Source: JAKAGZ01 sp964412105 (lineage in GTDB: Bacteria; Bacteroidota; Ignavibacteria; Ignavibacteriales; Ignavibacteriaceae). From it: a stretch of DNA of 64,000 bases. Location of the stretch: positions 76,140 to 140,139 of the forward strand of contig CAYPNM010000001.1 in assembly GCA_964412105.1 (NCBI GenBank), read 5' to 3'. The notes under the pieces are model-generated. The model ran no database searches. It worked only from the letters and a program-made list of their open reading frames with translations, and had not been told where the DNA came from. How positions within the stretch are numbered: the first letter of the stretch is position 1; each line of letters opens with the position of its first letter. The position numbers were made by a program, and so were the translations under genes. This document shows, one piece after another, positions 62,645-64,000 of the stretch.

Positions 62645-63256
62645 TCAGGCATTTTTAATGAAAATTGATTGTATTACATTTGCTGCTGATTGTGATTTAT
62701 CGGAAGCCTCTTCGAGGATACTTAATATATCTTTTTTCCTGATAACGTTGAGCGGGTCCTTTTCTTCCAGGAATAATTCTTTCATAGCCTGGTGATAAAC
62801 TTTATCAGCTTCGGATTCGAGCACTGTTACTGCTTTACATTCATTAGTGTGTTTAACTTTTAAATCATTGAGGGCGATTCCCAATTCCTTAATTTGTTGC
62901 AAAACTATCGCTGCGAGCTTATCTGCATGATTAATCTTTTGTGTTACATTAAATATATCTATTCTTATAGAAGCAGCCTGGAGCATATCCCCGATGTCGT
63001 CGAGTTTCTTTATTAGATTAAAAATGTCTTCGCGGTCAAATGGGGTTATGAAAGTTTTATTTAATCTTTTTATCACTTTATTTGATACCTCATCGCATCT
63101 GTGCTCAAGCGGCCTGATTTTAAGTAATAAGTCTTTATCAGGTTTTTTAGCTGAAAACAGCTGATGGGTTAGAACCGCCATCTCTTCAATATGAGAAATC
63201 ATTTCTCTAAAATCTTCAAAATATTTTTCTTCTTTTGGCAGGAGTTTTTTTAGCAT
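62645..63256 (-). CDS. DUF47 (PhoU-like) protein, Pit accessory
   Basis: This 203-residue helical protein matches DUF47/PhoU_div. It has KYFEDFREMISHIEEMAVL, LEHRCDEVSNKVIKRLNKTF, ITPFDREDIFNLIKKLDDIGD, and ESEADKVYHQAMKELF. It is cytoplasmic and is thought to regulate the Pit transporter encoded 6 nt downstream. The ATG at 63256 is preferred (GGGGA 9 nt upstream); a TTG at 63271 opens the frame by five more codons. Confidence 0.93.
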   Translation of the reverse strand: MLKKLLPKEEKYFEDFREMISHIEEMAVLTHQLFSAKKPDKDLLLKIRPLEHRCDEVSNKVIKRLNKTFITPFDREDIFNLIKKLDDIGDMLQAASIRIDIFNVTQKINHADKLAAIVLQQIKELGIALNDLKVKHTNECKAVTVLESEADKVYHQAMKELFLEEKDPLNVIRKKDILSILEEASDKSQSAANVIQSIFIKNA

Positions 63257-63325
63257 TTTGGGATTCCCCAAATAATTTAAATAATGTTTTATACAAATAT
63301 ATTAAAAATTTATTTTCTGAATAGT

Positions 63326-63360
63326 ATTCGTACCTCAGGTTAATAACCTGAGGTACGAAT
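63326..63360 (-). terminator. Long perfect hairpin after the P5C dehydrogenase gene
   Basis: A 16-bp perfect stem (arms 63326-63341 and 63345-63360, loop of 3 nt, core TACCTCAGGTT/AACCTGAGGTA) begins 8 nt after the stop. On the minus strand the tail after it is not a run of T. It may still act as a transcription end or RNA-stabilising hairpin; it could also be a repeat copy. Confidence 0.5.
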
Positions 63361-63368
63361 TGAAAAAA

Positions 63369-64000
63369 TTATTTTGCTCCCATGAAAGGATATTTCCAGT
63401 CTTTGGGTGGATCAAAAGTTTCTTTAATTGATCTGGCAGTCATCCAGCGAAGAATGTTCATTGCACTTCCGGCCTTGTCGTTTGTTCCGGATGCTCTTCC
63501 TCCTCCAAAAGGCTGCTGACCAACAACTGCCGCTGTAGGCTTATCATTTATGTAAAAGTTTCCCGCAGCGTTTCTAAGTTTGTTTGACATTTTAACCAGA
63601 ACTTCTCTGTCCTGCGACCAAATAGCGCCTGTTAGTGCATATGGTGAAGTTGAATCACAGAGTTCAAGAGTCTCATCGAATTTATTATCGTCATAAACAT
63701 AAATTGTAAAAACCGGCCCAAAAATCTCTTCTTCCATAGTTTTAAATTTGGGGTTCGTAGTTACGATTGTTGTTGGTTGAATAAAATAACCTTTTTTGTT
63801 ATCGTATTTTCCACCGGTTATTATTTCAGCTTCCTTTGACTTTTTAGCATAGTCAATGTATTCTGTTATGCTTTTGAATGCAGCTTTGTCAATAACCGCT
63901 GACATAAAGTTTGTGAAATCTTCCGGATCCCCCATTTTTATTTTTTTTACTTCTGCAACATATTTTTTCTTGAAACCCGGCCAGATTGATTTTGGAATAT
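63369..64000 (-). CDS. pruA: L-glutamate gamma-semialdehyde (P5C) dehydrogenase, C-terminal part
   Basis: The gene enters from the window end; about 210 C-terminal residues are visible (the frame continues upstream of the Met at 63935 as IPKSIWPGFKKKYVAEVKK and so on). It oxidises glutamate-gamma-semialdehyde to glutamate with NAD+ in proline breakdown. Visible landmarks are VKKIKMGDPEDFTNFMSAVID, EEEIFGPVFTIYVYDD, NFYINDKPTAAVVGQQPFGG and GRASGTNDKAGS. The catalytic Cys lies upstream, outside the window. The 16-bp hairpin follows the stop. Confidence 0.93.
   Translation of the reverse strand, partial: IPKSIWPGFKKKYVAEVKKIKMGDPEDFTNFMSAVIDKAAFKSITEYIDYAKKSKEAEIITGGKYDNKKGYFIQPTTIVTTNPKFKTMEEEIFGPVFTIYVYDDNKFDETLELCDSTSPYALTGAIWSQDREVLVKMSNKLRNAAGNFYINDKPTAAVVGQQPFGGGRASGTNDKAGSAMNILRWMTARSIKETFDPPKDWKYPFMGAK

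Overview
The window is AT-rich, gene-dense bacterial chromosome, most likely from an uncultured or poorly studied member of the Ignavibacteria/Bacteroidota-Chlorobi lineage. This is inferred from gene content: two GWxTD-domain proteins, a TonB-dependent receptor with a carboxypeptidase-like plug extension, a DUF3109 protein beside rpoN, a FlgD-like C-terminal tail on a lamin-tail protein, outer-membrane foldases, and frequent weak ribosome-binding sites and TTG starts. A 100-N run flanked by an exact 55-bp duplication marks it as a draft (probably metagenome-assembled) scaffold. No CRISPR array, rRNA, prophage or intact insertion sequence was seen.

Layout. 1-1873 (minus): a membrane-anchored solute-binding protein followed by a truncated membrane sensor-like gene. 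2136-7410: a TonB-dependent receptor, a SpoIIE/PP2C phosphatase, a Met-rich cytochrome c, tRNA-Lys(CTT) and a SemiSWEET. 7416-12493 (minus): three consecutive periplasmic foldase genes ending in a MoxR ATPase. 12620-15526 (minus): metG and an MlaF-like ABC ATPase. 15656-21994 (minus): an envelope module of a TonB-like protein, two GWxTD/TPR paralogues and a CarboxypepD_reg-like protein. 22562-31291 (minus): a small membrane protein with a group II PLP decarboxylase, an M61 peptidase, an ABC-2 exporter, a lamin-tail protein and an SDR. 31529-37078 (plus): DUF3109, rpoN, hslVU, a decayed DUF559 gene and an exported protein. 37116-44663 (minus): carA, a GH29 fucosidase, carB and a metallophosphoesterase in one tight run behind a terminator-like carA leader. 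44906-52226 (plus): NRDE, GNAT, prolyl oligopeptidase, egtB-egtD and a DUF819 permease. 52231-56225 (minus): GNAT, valS and an acid phosphatase. 56441-61635 (mostly plus): DUF1015, serC, a lipoprotein, DUF2203 (minus), a thioredoxin-like protein and a trans-sulfuration enzyme. 61640-64000 (minus): a Pit/DUF47 phosphate transport pair and a truncated P5C dehydrogenase.

How it fits together. Much of the window serves the cell envelope: foldases for outer-membrane proteins, a TonB receptor, an MlaF-like ATPase and the GWxTD cluster. The GWxTD cluster is the best candidate for an uncharacterised system: a tightly packed CarboxypepD_reg - GWxTD - TonB set joined by an ATGA overlap and a 13-nt spacing, plus a second GWxTD paralogue upstream. 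The rest is core metabolism (pyrimidine/arginine via carAB, serine, sulfur amino acids, proline catabolism, ergothioneine) and protein quality control (hslVU). The main regulatory curiosities are terminator hairpins in the leaders of carA and, possibly, of the M61 peptidase gene.
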